From contig NC_079883.1 of the NCBI RefSeq assembly GCF_029227915.1, forward strand, positions 17,362,001 through 17,426,000: 64,000 nt of DNA, read 5' to 3'. The stretch is from Hydractinia symbiolongicarpus. Taxonomy: Eukaryota; Cnidaria; Hydrozoa; Anthoathecata; Hydractiniidae. Shown one piece after another: positions 35,146 through 48,775 of this stretch. Numbering within the stretch: position 1 is the stretch's first letter; every line of letters begins with the position of its first letter. Below the pieces are notes generated by a model. The model ran no database searches, was not told where the DNA came from, and saw nothing but the letters and a program-made list of their open reading frames with translations. The position numbers were made by a program, and so were the translations under genes.

Positions 35146-38100
35146 TGCCTTGAGGGGCCTGTACACGTGGCTGCCTGTGTTATAAAGCCGTGGCGCATTG
35201 GAAAACCACTTGGGACGTCGTAGTCCGTTGAGAGTTGAAGGATTACACCAATGCTAACCTGTGCAGGCACGAGCAACCACGTGATATACGTGTAAGGCCT
35301 TTATTAGGCTGCAAGAGGGCATATTGCAGTCGTTAGACGCATGTACTCGTAGTTAATGGTGTTATAACGCCATGGCGCAATGGAAAACAACTTGGGACGT
35401 CGTAGTCCATTGAGAGTGGAAGGATTAGACCAATGGTGACCTGCGCAGGCATGTGGAACAACGTGATTTATGTGTACGGACTTTATTAGGCCGCAAAAGG
35501 CCATATTACAGCCTTTAGTGGCCTGTACACGTGGTTGACGGTGTTGTAAAGCCGTGGCGCTATGGAAAACAACTTGGGACATCGTAGTCCATTGAGAGTG
35601 GAAGGATAAGACCAATGATAACCTGCGCAGGCACGTGCAACCACGTGATATACGTGTAAGGCCTTTATTAGGGTACAAGAGGCTATATTACAGACCTTAG
35701 GGGCCTGTACACGTGACTGACGCTGTTATAAAGCCATGGCGCAATGGAAAACCACTTGGGACGTCGTAGTCCATTGAGAGTGGAAGGATTAGACCGTTGG
35801 TAACCTGCGCAGGCACGTGGAACAACGTGATTTATGTATACGGACTTTAATTGGCCGCAAAAGGCCATATTGCAGCCTTTAGGGGCCAGGACACATGTTT
35901 GACAGTGTTGTAAAGCCGTTGCGACATGGAAAACAACTTGGGACGTGGTAGTCCTTTGCGAGTGGAAGGATAAGACCAATGATAACCTGCGCAGGCACGT
36001 GCAACCACGTGATATACGTGAAACGCCTTGATTAGGGTACAAGAGGCTATATTACAGACCTTAGGGGCCTGTACCAGTATTTGACGGCGTTATAACGCCA
36101 TGACACCATGGTAAAAAACTTGGGACGTCGTAGTCCATTGAGAGTGGAAGGATTTGACCAATAGTAACCTGCGCAGGCACGTGGAACAACGCGAATTGGG
36201 TGTACGGCTTTTATTAGGCTGCAAAAGGTCATATTACAGCCTTTAGAGACCTGTACACGTGGCTAACTGTGTTATAAAGCCGTGGTGCAATCGAAAACTA
36301 CTTGGGACGTGGTAATTCATTGAGAGTGAAAGGATTAGACCATTGGTAATCTGCGCAGGCACGTGCAACCACGTGATATACGTGTAAGGCCTTTATTAGG
36401 CTGCAAGAGGCTATATTGCAGTCGTTAGACGCATGTACACGTGTTGACGGTGTTGTGAAGCCGTGGCAATATGGAAAACAACTTGGGACGTCGTAGTCCT
36501 TTGAGAGTGGAAGGATAAGACCAATGATAACCTGCGGAGGCACGTGCAACCACGTAATATACGTGTAAGGCCTTTATTATGGGTACAAGAGGCTATATTA
36601 TAGCCCTTAGGGGCCTGTACCTGTAATTGAGGCCGTTATAACGCCATGACACAATGGTAAAAAACTTGGGACGTCGTAGTCTATTGAGAGTGGAAGGATT
36701 AGACCATTGGTAACCTGCGCAGGCACGTGAAACAACGTGATTTATGTATACGGACTTTAATTGGCCGCAAAAGGCCATATTATAGCCTTTAGGGGCCAGT
36801 ACACGTGTTTGACAGTGTTGTAAAGCCGTGGCGATATGGAAAACAACTTGGGACGTCGTAGTCCTTTGAGAGTGGAAGGATAAGACCAATGATAATCTGC
36901 GCAGGCATGTGCAACCACGTGATATACGTGTAAGGCCTTTATTAGGGTAGAAGAGGCTATATTACAGACCTTAGGGGCCTGTACACGTGTTTGACGGTGT
37001 TGTAAAGCCGTGGCGATATGGAAAACAAATTGGGACGTCGTAGTCTTTTGAGAGTGGAGGTATTAGACCGATCGTAACTCGCGCAAACACGTGGAACAGC
37101 GCAATTTGTGTGTACGGCCTTTATTAGGCTGCAAAAGGTCATATTACAGCCTTTGGAGGCCTGTACACGTGGTTGACGGTGTTATAACGCCATGGCGCAA
37201 TGGAAAACGACTTGGGATGCGTATTCCATTGAGAGTGGAAGGATTAGACCAATGGTAACCTGTGCAGGCACGTGGAACAACGTGATTTATGTGTACGGAC
37301 TTTATTAGGCCGCAAAAGGCCATATTACAGCCTTTCGTGGCCTGTACACGTGGTTAACGGTGTTGTAAAGCCGTGGCGCTATGGAAAACAACTTGGGACA
37401 TCGTAGTCCATTGAGAGTGGAAGGATAAGACCAATGATAACCTGCGCAGGCACGTGCAACCACGATATATACGTGTAAGGCCTTTATTAGGGTACAAGAG
37501 GCTATATTACAGATCTTAGGGGCCTGTACACGTGCCTGACGCTGTTATAAAGTCATGGCGTAATGGAAAACCACTTGGGACGTCGTAGTCCATTGAGAGT
37601 GGAAGGATTGGACCGTTGGTAACCTGCGCAGGCACTTGGAACAACGCGAATTGGGTGTACGGCCTTTATTAGGTTGCAAACTGTCATATTACAGCCTTTA
37701 GGGGCCTGTACTTGTAGTTAAGAGTGTTATAACGCCATGGCGCAATGGAAAACGACTTGTGACGTCGTAGTCCAATAAGAGTGGAAGGATTAGACCAATG
37801 ATAACCTGCGCAGGCACGTGCAACCACGTGATATACGTGTACGGCCTTTATTAGGGTACAAGAGGATATATTACAGACCTTAGGGGCCTGTACACGTGTT
37901 TGACGCTGTTATAAAGCCATGGCGTAATGGAAAACTACTTGGGACGTCATAGTTCATTGAGAGTGGAAAGAGAAGACTAATGATAACCTGCGCACGCACG
38001 TGCAACCACGTGATATACGTATAAGGCCTTTATTATGGGTACAAGAGGCTATATTACAGCCCTTAGGGGTCTGTACCTGTAATTGACGGCGTTATAACGC

Positions 38101-39690
38101 CATGACGCAATGGTAAACAACTTGGGACGTCGTAGTCCATTGAGAGTGGAAGGATTAGACCAATAGTAACCTGCGCAGGCACGTGGAACAACGCGAATTG
38201 GGTGTACGGCCTTTATTAGGCTGCAAAAGGTCATATTACAGCCTTTAGAGACCTGTACACGCGGTTGACGGTGTTATAAAGCTGTGGCGCAATTGCAAAC
38301 AACTTGGGACGTCGTAGTTCATTGAGAGTGGAAGGATTACACCAATGCTAACCTGCGCAGGCACGTGCAACCGCGTGATATACGTGTAAGGCCTTTATTA
38401 TGGGTACAAGAGGCTATATTGCAGCCCTTAGGGGCCTGTACCTGTAATTGACGGCGTTATAACGCCATGACACAATGGTAAACAACTTGGGACGTCGTAG
38501 TCCATTGAGAGTGGTAGGATTAGACCAATAGTAACCTGCGCAGGCACGTGGAACAACGCGAATTAGGTGTACGGCCTTTATTAGGCTGCAAAAGGTTATA
38601 TCACAGCCTTTAGAGACCTGTACACGTGGTTGACGGTGTTATAAAGCCGTGGCGCAATGGAAAACCACTTGGGACGTCGTAGTCCATTGAGAGTGGAAGG
38701 ATTACACCAATGCTAACATGTACAGGCACGTGCAACCACGTGATATTCGTGTAAAGCCTTTATTAGGCTGCAAGAGGCCATATTACAGTCGTTAGACGCA
38801 TGTACCCGTAGTTAACGGTGTTATAACACCATGGCGCAATGGAAAACAACTTGGGACGTCGTATTCCATTGAGAGTGGAAGGATAAGACCAATGGAACCT
38901 GCGCAGGCACGTGGAACAACGTGATAAACGTGTAGGGCCTTTATTAGGCTGCAAGAGGCCATATTGCAGTCGTTAGACGAATGTACTCGTAGTTAACGGT
39001 GTTATAACGCCATGGCGCAATGGAAAACGACTTGGGACGTCGTAGTCCATTAAGAGTGGAAGGATTAGACCGATGGTAACCTGCGCAGGCACGTGGAACA
39101 ACGCGAATTGGGTGTACGGCCTTTATTAGGCTGCAAAATGTCATATTACAGCCTTTGGAGGCCTGTACACGTGGTTGACTGTGTTAAAAAGCTGTCGCGC
39201 AATTGCAAACAACTTGGGACGTCGTATTCCATTGAGAGTGGAAGGATTATACCAATGCTAACCTGCGCAGGCACGTGCAACCGCGTGATATACGTGAAAG
39301 GCCTTTATTATGGGTACAAGAGGCTATATTGCAGCCCTTAGGGGCCTGTACCTGTAATTGACGGCGTTATAACGCCATGACACAATGGAAAACCACTTGG
39401 GACGTCGTAGTTCATTGAGAGTGGAAGGATTACACCAAAGCTAACATGTACAGGCACGTGCAACCACGTGATACACGTGTAAAGCCTTTATTAGGCCGCA
39501 AAAGGCCATATTACAGCCTTTAGGGGCCTGTACACGTGGTTGACGGTGTTGTAAAGCCGTGGCGCTATGGAAAACAACTTGGGACATCGTAGTCTATTGA
39601 GAGTGGAAGGATAACACCAATGATAACCTGCACAGGCACGTGCAACCACGTGATATACGTGCAAGGCCTTTATTAGGGTACGAGAGGCTA
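35146..39690 (+). repeat. Irregular satellite region without tandem HOR
   Basis: Monomers of 176-183 bp start at 35146, 35322, 35504, 35686, 35868, 36050, 36232, 36414, 36596, 36778, 36960, 37142, 37323, 37505, 37687, 37869, 38052, 38234, 38417, 38599, 38781, 38962, 39144, 39327 and 39509. I found no period above the dimer. GCAAC ends adjoin at several points (36414/36596, 37869/38052, 38781/38962). Private changes are common, such as GGGATGCGTATTCC and ACCACGATATATACG. Less homogenised sequence like this usually sits between active HOR domains. Confidence 0.8.
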
Positions 39691-42058
39691 TATTACAGCC
39701 CTTAGGGGCCTGTACCAGTAATTGACGGCGTTATAACGCCATGACACCATGGTAAAAAACTTGGGACGTTGCAGTCCATTGAGAGTGGAAGGATTTGACC
39801 AATAGTAACCTGCGCAGACACGTGGAACAACGCGAATTGGGTGTACGGCCTTTATTAGGCTGCAAAAGGTCATATTACAGCCTTTAGAGACCTGTACACG
39901 TGACTGACGCTGTTATAAAGCTATGGCGCAATGGAAAACCACTTGGAACGTAGTAGTCCATTGAGAGTGGAAGGATTAGACCATTGGTTACCTGCGCAGG
40001 CACGTGGAACAACGTGATTTATGTATACGGCCTTTAATTGGCCGCAAAAGGCCATATTACAGCCTTTAGGGGCCAGGACACGTGTTTGACAGTGTTGTAA
40101 AGCCGTGGCGATATGGAAAACAACTTGGGACGTCGTAGTACTTTGAGAGTGAAAGGATAAGACCAATGATAACCTGCGCAGGCACGTGCAACCACGTGAT
40201 ATACGTTTAAGGCCTTTACTAGGGTACAAGAGGCTATATTACAGACCTTAGGGGCCTGTACACGTGACTGACGCTGTTATAAAGCTATGGCGCAATGGAA
40301 AACCACTTGGGACGTCGTAGTCCATTGAGAGTGAAAGGATTAGACCGTTGGTAACCTGCGCAGGCACGTGGAACAACGTGATTTATATATACGGACTTTT
40401 AATTGGCCGCAAAAGGCCATATTACAGCCTTTAGGGGCAAGGACACGTGTTTGACAGTGTTATAAAGCTATGGCGCAATGGAAAACCACTTGGGACGTCG
40501 TAGTCCATTGAGAGTGGAAGGATTAGACCAATGATAACCTGCGCAGGCACGTGGAACAACGTGATTTATGTATACGGACTTTAATTGGCCGCAAAAGGCC
40601 ATATTACAGCCTTAAGCGGCCAGTACACGTGTTTGACGGTGTTGTAAAGCCGTGGCGATATGGAAAACAACTTGGGACGTCGTAGTCCTTTGAGAGTGGA
40701 AGGGTAAAACCAATGATGACCTGTGCAGGCACGTGCAACCACGTGATATACGTGTAAGGCCTTTATTAGGGTGCAAGAGGCTATATTACAGACCTTAGGG
40801 GCCTGTCCACGTGACTGACGCTGTTATAAAGCCATGGCGCAATGGAAAACCACTTGGGACGTCGTAGTCTATTGAGAGTGGAAGGATTAGACCATTGGTA
40901 ACCTGCGCAGGCACGTGGAACAACGTGATTTGTGTATGCGGACTTTAATGGGCCGCAAAAGGTCATATTACAGCCTTTAGGGGCCAGTACACGTGGTTGA
41001 CGGTGTTGTAAAGCCGTGGCGATATGAAAAACAACTTGGGACGTCGTAGTCCTTTAAGAGTGGAAAGATAAGACCAATAATAACCTGCGCAGGCACGTGC
41101 AACCACGTGATATACGTGTAAGGCCTTTATTAGGGTACAAGAGGTTATATTACAGACCTAGGGGCCTGTACACGGGTTTGACGGTGTTGTAAAGCCGTGA
41201 CGATATGGAAAACAACTTGGGACGTCGTTGTCCATTGAGAGTGAAAGGATTAGACCGTTGGTAACCTGCGCAGGCACGTGGAACAACGTGATTTATGTAT
41301 ACGGACTTTTAATTGGCCGCAAAAGGCCATATTACAGCCTTTAGGGGCCAGGACACGTGTTTGACAGTGTTGTAAAGCCGTGGCGATATGGAAAACAACT
41401 TGGGACGTCGTAGTCCTTTGAGAGTGGAAGGATAAGACCAATGATAACCTGCGCAGGCACGTGCAACCACGTGATATACGTGTAAGGCCTTTATTAGGGT
41501 ACAAGAGGCTATATTACAGACCTTAGGGGCCTGTACACGTGTTTGACGGTGTTGTAAAGCCGTGGCGATATGGAAAACAACTTGGGACGTCGTAGTCCTT
41601 TGAGAGTGGAGGGATTAGACCGATCGTAACTCGCGCAAGCACGTGGAACAGCGCAATTTGTGTGTACGGCCTTTATTAGGCTGCAAAATGTCATATTACA
41701 GCCTTTGAAGGCCTGTACACGTGGTTGACTGTGTTATAAAGCTGTCGCGCAATTGCAAACAACTTGGGACGTCGTAGTCCATTGAGAGTGGAAGGATTAT
41801 ACCAATGCTAACCTGCGCAGGCACGTGCAACCGCGTGATATACGTGTAAGGCCTTTATTATGGGTACAAGAGGCTATATTGCAGCCCTTAGGGGCCTGTA
41901 CCTGTAATTGACGGCGTTATAACGCCATGACACAATGGTAAACAACTTGGAACGTCGTAGTCCATTGAGAGTGGAAGGATAACACCAATGATAACCTGCA
42001 CAGGCACGTGCAACCACGTGATATACGTGCAAGGCCTTTATTAGGGTACGAGAGGCTA
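39691..42058 (+). repeat. 13-element HOR (2368 bp), copy 1
   Basis: Starts at 39691, 39873, 40055, 40237, 40420, 40602, 40784, 40966, 41148, 41330, 41512, 41694 and 41877; eleven elements are 182 bp and two are 183 bp. The last element is a hybrid with a CCTGTAATTG left half and a right half reading AACACCAATGATAACCTGCACAGG, which leads into the second copy. Confidence 0.9.
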
Positions 42059-44426
42059 TATTACAGCCCTTAGGGGCCTGTACCAGTAATTGACGGCGTT
42101 ATAACGCCATGACACCATGGTAAAAAACTTGGAACGTTGCAGTCCATTGAGAGTGGAAGGATTTGACCAATAGTAACCTGCGCAGACACGTGGAACAACG
42201 CGAATTGGGTGTACGGCCTTTATTAGGCTGCAAAAGGTCATATTACAGCCTTTAGAGACCTGTACACGTGACTGACGCTGTTATAAAGCTATGGCGCAAT
42301 GGAAAACCACTTGGAACGTAGTAGTCCATTGAGAGTGGAAGGATTAGACCATTGGTTACCTGCGCAGGCACGTGGAACAACGTGATTTATGTATACGGAC
42401 TTTAATTGGCCGCAAAAGGCCATATTACAGCCTTTAGGGGCCAGGACACGTGTTTGACAGTGTTGTAAAGCCGTGGCGATATGGAAAACAACTTGGGACG
42501 TCGTAGTACTTTGAGAGTGGAAGGATAAGACCAATGATAACCTGCGCAGGCACGTGCAACCACGTGATATACGTTTAAGGCCTTTACTAGGGTACAAGAG
42601 GCTATATTACAGACCTTAGGGGCCTGTACACGTGACTGACGCTGTTATAAAGCTATGGCGCAATGGAAAACCACTTGGGACGTCGTAGTCCATTGAGAGT
42701 GAAAGGATTAGACCGTTGGTAACCTGCGCAGGCACGTGGAACAACGTGATTTATATATACGGACTTTTAATTGGCCGCAAAAGGCCATATTACAGCCTTT
42801 AGGGGCAAGGACACGTGTTTGAGAGTGTTATAAAGCTATGGCGCAATGGAAAACCACTTGGGACGTCGTAGTCCATTGAGAGTGGAAGGATTAGACCAAT
42901 GATAACCTGCGCAGGCACGTGGAACAACGTGATTTATGTATACGGACTTAAATTGGCCGCAAAAGGCCATATTACAGCCTTAAGCGGCCAGTACACGTGT
43001 TTGACGGTGTTGTAAAGCCGTGGCGATATGGAAAACAACTTGGGACGTCGTAGTCCTTTGAGAGTGGAAGGGTAAAACCAATGATGACCTGTGCAGGCAC
43101 GTGCAACCACGTGATATACGTGTAAGGCCTTTATTAGGGTGCAAGAGGCTATATTACAGACCTTAGGGGCCTGTCCACGTGACTGACGCTGTTATAAAGC
43201 CATGGCGCAATGGAAAACCACTTGGGACGTCGTAGTCTATTGAGAGTGGAAGGATTAGACCATTGGTAACCTGCGCAGGCACGTGGAACAACGTGATTTG
43301 TGTATGCGGACTTTAATGGGCCGCAAAAGGTCATATTACAGCCTTTAGGGGCCAGTACACGTGGTTGACGGTGTTGTAAAGCCGTGGCGATATGAAAAAC
43401 AACTTGGGACGTCGTAGTCCTTTAAGAGTGGAAAGATAAGACCAATAATAACCTGCGCAGGCACGTGCAACCACGTGATATACGTGTAAGGCCTTTATTA
43501 GGGTACAAGAGGTTATATTACAGACCTAGGGGCCTGTACACGTGTTTGAAGGTGTTGTAAAGCCGTGACGATATGGAAAACAACTTGGGACGTCGTTGTC
43601 CATTGAGAGTGAAAGGATTAGACCGTTGGTAACCTGCGCAGGCACGTGGAACAACGTGATTTATGTATACGGACTTTTAATTGGCCGCAAAAGGCCATAT
43701 TACAGCCTTTAGGGGCCAGGACACGTGTTTGACAGTGTTGTAAAGCCGTGGCGATATGGAAAACAACTTGGGACGTCGTAGTCCTTTGAGAGTGGAAGGA
43801 TAAGACCAATGATAACCTGCGCAGGCACGTGCAACCACGTGATATACGTGTAAGGCCTTTATTAGGGTACAAGAGGCTATATTACAGACCTTAGGGGCCT
43901 GTACACGTGTTTGACGGTGTTGTAAAGCCGTGGCGATATGGAAAACAACTTGGGACGTCGTAGTCCTTTGAGAGTGGAGGGATTAGACCGATCGTAACTC
44001 GCGCAGGCACGTGGAACAGCACAATTTGTGTGTACGGCCTTTATTAGGCTGCAAAATGTCATATTACAGCCTTTGGAGGCCTGTACACGTGGTTGACTGT
44101 GTTATAAAGCTGTCGCGCAATTGCAAACAACTTGGGACGTCGTAGTCCATTGAGAGTGGAAGGATTATACCAATGCTAACCTGCGCAGGCACGTGCAACC
44201 GCGTGATATACGTGTAAGGCCTTTATTATGGGTACAAGAGGCTATATTGCAGCCCTTAGGGGCCTGTACCTGTAATTGACGGCGTTATAACGCCATGACA
44301 CAATGGTAAACAACTTGGAACGTCGTAGTCCATTGAGAGTGGAAGGATTAGACCAATAGTAACCTGCGCAGGCACGTGGAACAACGCGAATTAGGTGTAC
44401 GGCCTTTATTAGGCTGCAAAAGGTCA
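42059..44426 (+). repeat. 13-element HOR (2368 bp), copy 2
   Basis: Starts at 42059, 42241, 42423, 42605, 42788, 42970, 43152, 43334, 43516, 43698, 43880, 44062 and 44245, matching copy 1 element by element. The last element keeps its normal GGAAC end instead of the hybrid of copy 1, and the array then enters the ACTAGT/176 module. Confidence 0.9.
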
Positions 44427-46598
44427 TATTACAGCCTTTAGAGACCTGTACACGTGGTTGACGGCGTTATAAAGCTGCGGCGCAATTGCAAACAGCTTGG
44501 GACGTCGTAGTCCATTGTGAGTACATGGACTAGTCCGATCATAACTTGCGCAGGCAAGTGGATCTACATGATTCATGTGTACGGGCCCTATTAGGCAGCA
44601 AAAGGCCATGCCTTTAGAGCCCTGTACACGTGGCTGACTGTGTTATAAAGCCATGGCGCATTGGAAAACCACTTGGGACGTCGTAGTCCATTGAGAGTGG
44701 AAGGAGTAGACCAATGATAACCTGCGCAGGCACGTGGAACAACGTGATTTATGTATACGGACTTTAATTGGCCGCAAAAGGCCATATTACAGCCTTAAGC
44801 GGCCAGTACACGTGTTTGACGGTGTTGTAAAGCCGTGGCGATATGGAAAACAACTTGGGACGTCGTAGTCCTTTGAGAGTGGAAGGGTAAAACCAATGAT
44901 GACCTGTGCAGGCACGTGCAACCACGTGATATACGTGTAAGGCCTTTATTAGGGTGCAAGAGGCTATATTACAGACCTTAGGGGCCTGTCCACGTGACTG
45001 ACGCTGTTATAATGCCATGGCGCACTGGAAAACCACTTGGGACGTCGTAGTCTATTGAGAGTGGAAGGATTAGACCATTGGTAACCTGCGCAGGCACGTG
45101 GAACAACGTGATTTGTGTATGCGGACTTTAATGGGCCCCAAAAGGTCTTATTACAGCCTTTAGGGGCCAGTACACGTGGTTGACGGTGTTGTAAAGCCGT
45201 GGCGATATGAAAAACAACTTGGGACGTCGTAGTCCTTTAAGAGTGGAAAGATAAGACCAATAATAACCTGCGCAGGCACGTGCAACCACGTGATATACGT
45301 GTAAGGCCTTTATTAGGGTACAAGAGGTTATATTACAGACCTAGGGGCCTGTACACGTGTTTGACGGTGTTGCAAAGCCGTGACGATATGGAAAACAACT
45401 TGGGACGTCGTTGTCCATTGAGAGTGAAAGGATTAGACCGTTGGTAACCTGCGCAGGCACGTGGAACAACGTGATTTATGTATACGGACTTTTAATTGGC
45501 CGCAAAAGGCCATATTACAGCCTTTAGGGGCCAGGACACGTGTTTGACAGTGTTGTAAAGCCGTGGCGATATGGAAAACAACTTGGGACGTCGTAGTCCT
45601 TTGAGAGTGGAAGGATAAGACCAATGATAACCTGCGCAGGCACGTGCAACCACGTGATATACGTGTAAGGCCTTTATTAGGGTACAAGAGGCTATATTAC
45701 AGACCTTAGGGGCCTGTACACGTGTTTGACGGTGTTGTAAAGCCGTGGCGATATGGAAAACAACTTGGGACGTCGTAGTCCTTTGAGAGTGGAGGGATTA
45801 GACCGATCGTAACTCGCGCAGGCACGTGGAACAGCGCAATTTGTGTGTACGGCCTTTATTAGGCTGCAAAATGTCATATTACAGCCTTTGGAGGCCTGTA
45901 CACGTGGTTGACTGTGTTATAAAGCTGTCGCGCAATTGCAAACAACTTGGGACGTCGTAGTCCATTGAGAGTGGAAGGATTATACCAATGCTAACCTGCG
46001 CAGGCACGTGCAACCGCGTGATATACGTGTAAGGCCTTTATTATGGGTACAAGAGGCTATATTGCAGCCCTTAGGGGCCTGTACCTGTAATTGACGGCGT
46101 TATAACGCCATGACACAATGGTAAACAACTTGGAACGTCGTAGTCCATTGAGAGTGGAAGGATTAGACCAATAGTAACCTGCGCAGGCTCGTGGAACAAC
46201 GCGAATTAGGTGTACGGCCTTTATTAGGCTGCAAAAGGTCATATTACAGCCTTTAGAGACCTGTACACGTGGTTGACGGTGTTATAAAGCTGCGGCGCAA
46301 TTGCAAACAGCTTGGGACGTCGTAGTCCATTGTGAGTACATGGACTAGTCCGATCATAACTTGCGCAGGCAAGTGGATCTACGTGATTCATGTGTACGGG
46401 CCCTATTAGGCAGCAAAAGGCCATGCCTTTAGAGCCCTGTACACGTGGCTGACTGTGTTATAAAGCCATGGCGCATTGGAAAACCACTTGGGACGTCGTA
46501 GTCCGTTGAGAGTGGAAAGATTACACCAATGCTAACCTGTGCAGGCACGTGCAACCACGTGATATACGTGTAAGGCTTTATTAGGCTGCAAGAGGCCA
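42970..46598 (+). repeat. Overlapping 10-element HOR (1815 and 1814 bp)
   Basis: 42970-44784 and 44785-46598 are successive copies at offset 1815. They start with the TTAAGCGGCCAG monomer and end with the ACTAGT and 176-bp monomers (44427/44609 and 46242/46424). The final element of the second copy is 175 bp, because GGCTTTATT has lost one base. The unit overlaps the 2368-bp HOR, so two exchange registers acted on the same monomers. Confidence 0.87.
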
Positions 46599-48775
46599 TA
46601 TTGCAGTCGTTAGAGGCATGTACTCGTAGTTAACGGTGTTATAACGCCATGGCGCAATGGAAAACGACTTGGGACGTCGTAGTCCATTGAGAGTGGAAGG
46701 ATTAGACCAATAGTAACCTGCGCAGGCACGTGCAACAACGCGAATTAGGTGTACGGCCTTTATTAGGCTGCAAAAGGTCATATTACAGCCTTTAGAGACC
46801 TGTACACGTGGTTGACGGTGTTATAAAGCTGTCGCGCAATTGCAAACAACTTGGGACGTCGTAGTCCATTGTGAGTACATGGACTAGTCCGATCATAACT
46901 TGCGCAGGCAAGTGGATCTACGTGATTCATGTGTACGGCCTCTATTAGGCAGCAAAAGGCCATGCCTTTAGAGCCCTGTACACGTGGCTGACTGTGTTAT
47001 AAAGCCGTGGCGCATTGGAAAACCACTTGGGACGTCGTAGTCCGTTGAGAGTGGAAAGATTACACCAATGCTAACCTGTGCAGGCACGTGCAACCACGTG
47101 ATATACGTGTAAGGCCTTTATTAGCCTGCAAGAGGCCATATTGCAGTCGTTAGAGGCATGTACTCGTAGTTAACGGTGTTATAACGCCATGGTGCAATGG
47201 AAAACGACTTGGGACGTCGTAGTCCATTGAGAGTGGAAGGATTAGACCAATGGTAACCTGCGCAGGCACGTGGAACAACGTGATTTAAGTGTACGGACTT
47301 TATTAGGGTACAGGAGGCTATATTACAGACCTTAGGGGCCTGTACACGTGTTTGACGGTGTTGTAAAGCCGTGGCGATATGGAAAACAACTTGGGACGTC
47401 GTAGTCCTTTGAGAGTGGAGGGATTAGACCGATCGTAACTCGCGCAGGCACGTGGAACAGCGCAATTTGTGTGTACGGCCTTTATTAGTGTACAAGAGGC
47501 TATATTACAGCCCTTAGGGGCTTGTACGTGTGGCTGACGCTGTTATAAAGCCATGGCGTAATGGAAAACTACTTGGGACGTCATAGTTCATTGAGAGTGG
47601 AAGGAGAAGACTAATGATAACCTGCGCACGCACGTGCAACCACGTGATATATGTGTAAAGCCTTTATTAGGCTGCAAGAGGCCATATTACAGTCGTTAGA
47701 CGCATGTACCCGTAGTTAACGGTGTTATAACACTATGGCGCAATGGAAAACAACTTGGGACGTCGTAGTCCATTGAGAGTGGAAGAATAAGACCAATGGA
47801 ACCTGCGCAGGCACGTGGAACAACGTGATTTATATATACGGACTTTATTAGGCCGCAAAAGATCATATTACAGCCTTTAGAGACCTGTACACGTGGTTGA
47901 CGTTGTTATAAAGCCGTGGCGATGTGGAAAACAACTTGGGACATCGTAGTCCTTTGAGAGTGGAGGGGTTAGACCGATCGTAACTCGCGCAGGCACGTTG
48001 AACAGCGCAATTTGTGTGTACGGCCTTTGTTAGGCTGCAAAAGGTCATATTACAGCCTTTGGAGGCCTGTACAGGTGGTTGACGGTGTTATAAAGCTGTG
48101 GCGCAATTGCAAACAACTTGGGACGTCGTAGTCCATTGAGAGTGGAAGGATTACACCAATGCTAACCTGCGCAGGCACGTGCAACTACGTGATATACGTG
48201 TAAGGCCTTTATTAGGCTGCAAGAGGCCATATTGCAGTAGTTAGACGCATGTACTTGTAGTTAACGGTGTTATAACGCCATGGCGCAATGGAAAACCACT
48301 TGGGACGTCGTAGTCCATTGAGAGTGGAAGGATTAGACCAATGGTAACCTGCGCAGGCACGTGGAACAACGTGATTTATGTGTACGGACTTTATTAGGCC
48401 GCAAAAGGCCATATTACAGCCTTTAGGGGCCTGTACACGTGGTTGACGGTGTTGTAAAGCCGTGGCGCTATGGAAAACAACTTGGGACATCGTAGTCTAT
48501 TGAGAGTGGAAGGATAAGACCATTGATAACCTTCACAGGCACGTGCAACCACGTGATATACGTGCAAGGCCTTTATTAGGGTACGAGAGGCTATATTACA
48601 GCCCTTAGGGGCCTGTACCAGTAATTGACGGCGTTATAACGCCATGACACCATGGTAAAAAACTTGGAACGTCGTAGTCCATTGAGAGTGGAAGGATTAG
48701 ACCATTGGTAACCTGCGCAGGCACGTGGAACAACGTGATTTATGTATACGGACTTTAATTGGCCTCAAAAGGCCA
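46599..48775 (+). repeat. Irregular satellite region preceding copy B
   Basis: Starts at 46599, 46781, 46963, 47139, 47321, 47503, 47685, 47866, 48048, 48230, 48412 and 48594. It has one more ACTAGT/176 pair (46781/46963) and hybrid monomers at 47139 and 47321, both ending in GCAAC-like tails. The segment 47503-47865 matches 34783-35145. No tandem HOR is visible. Confidence 0.8.
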
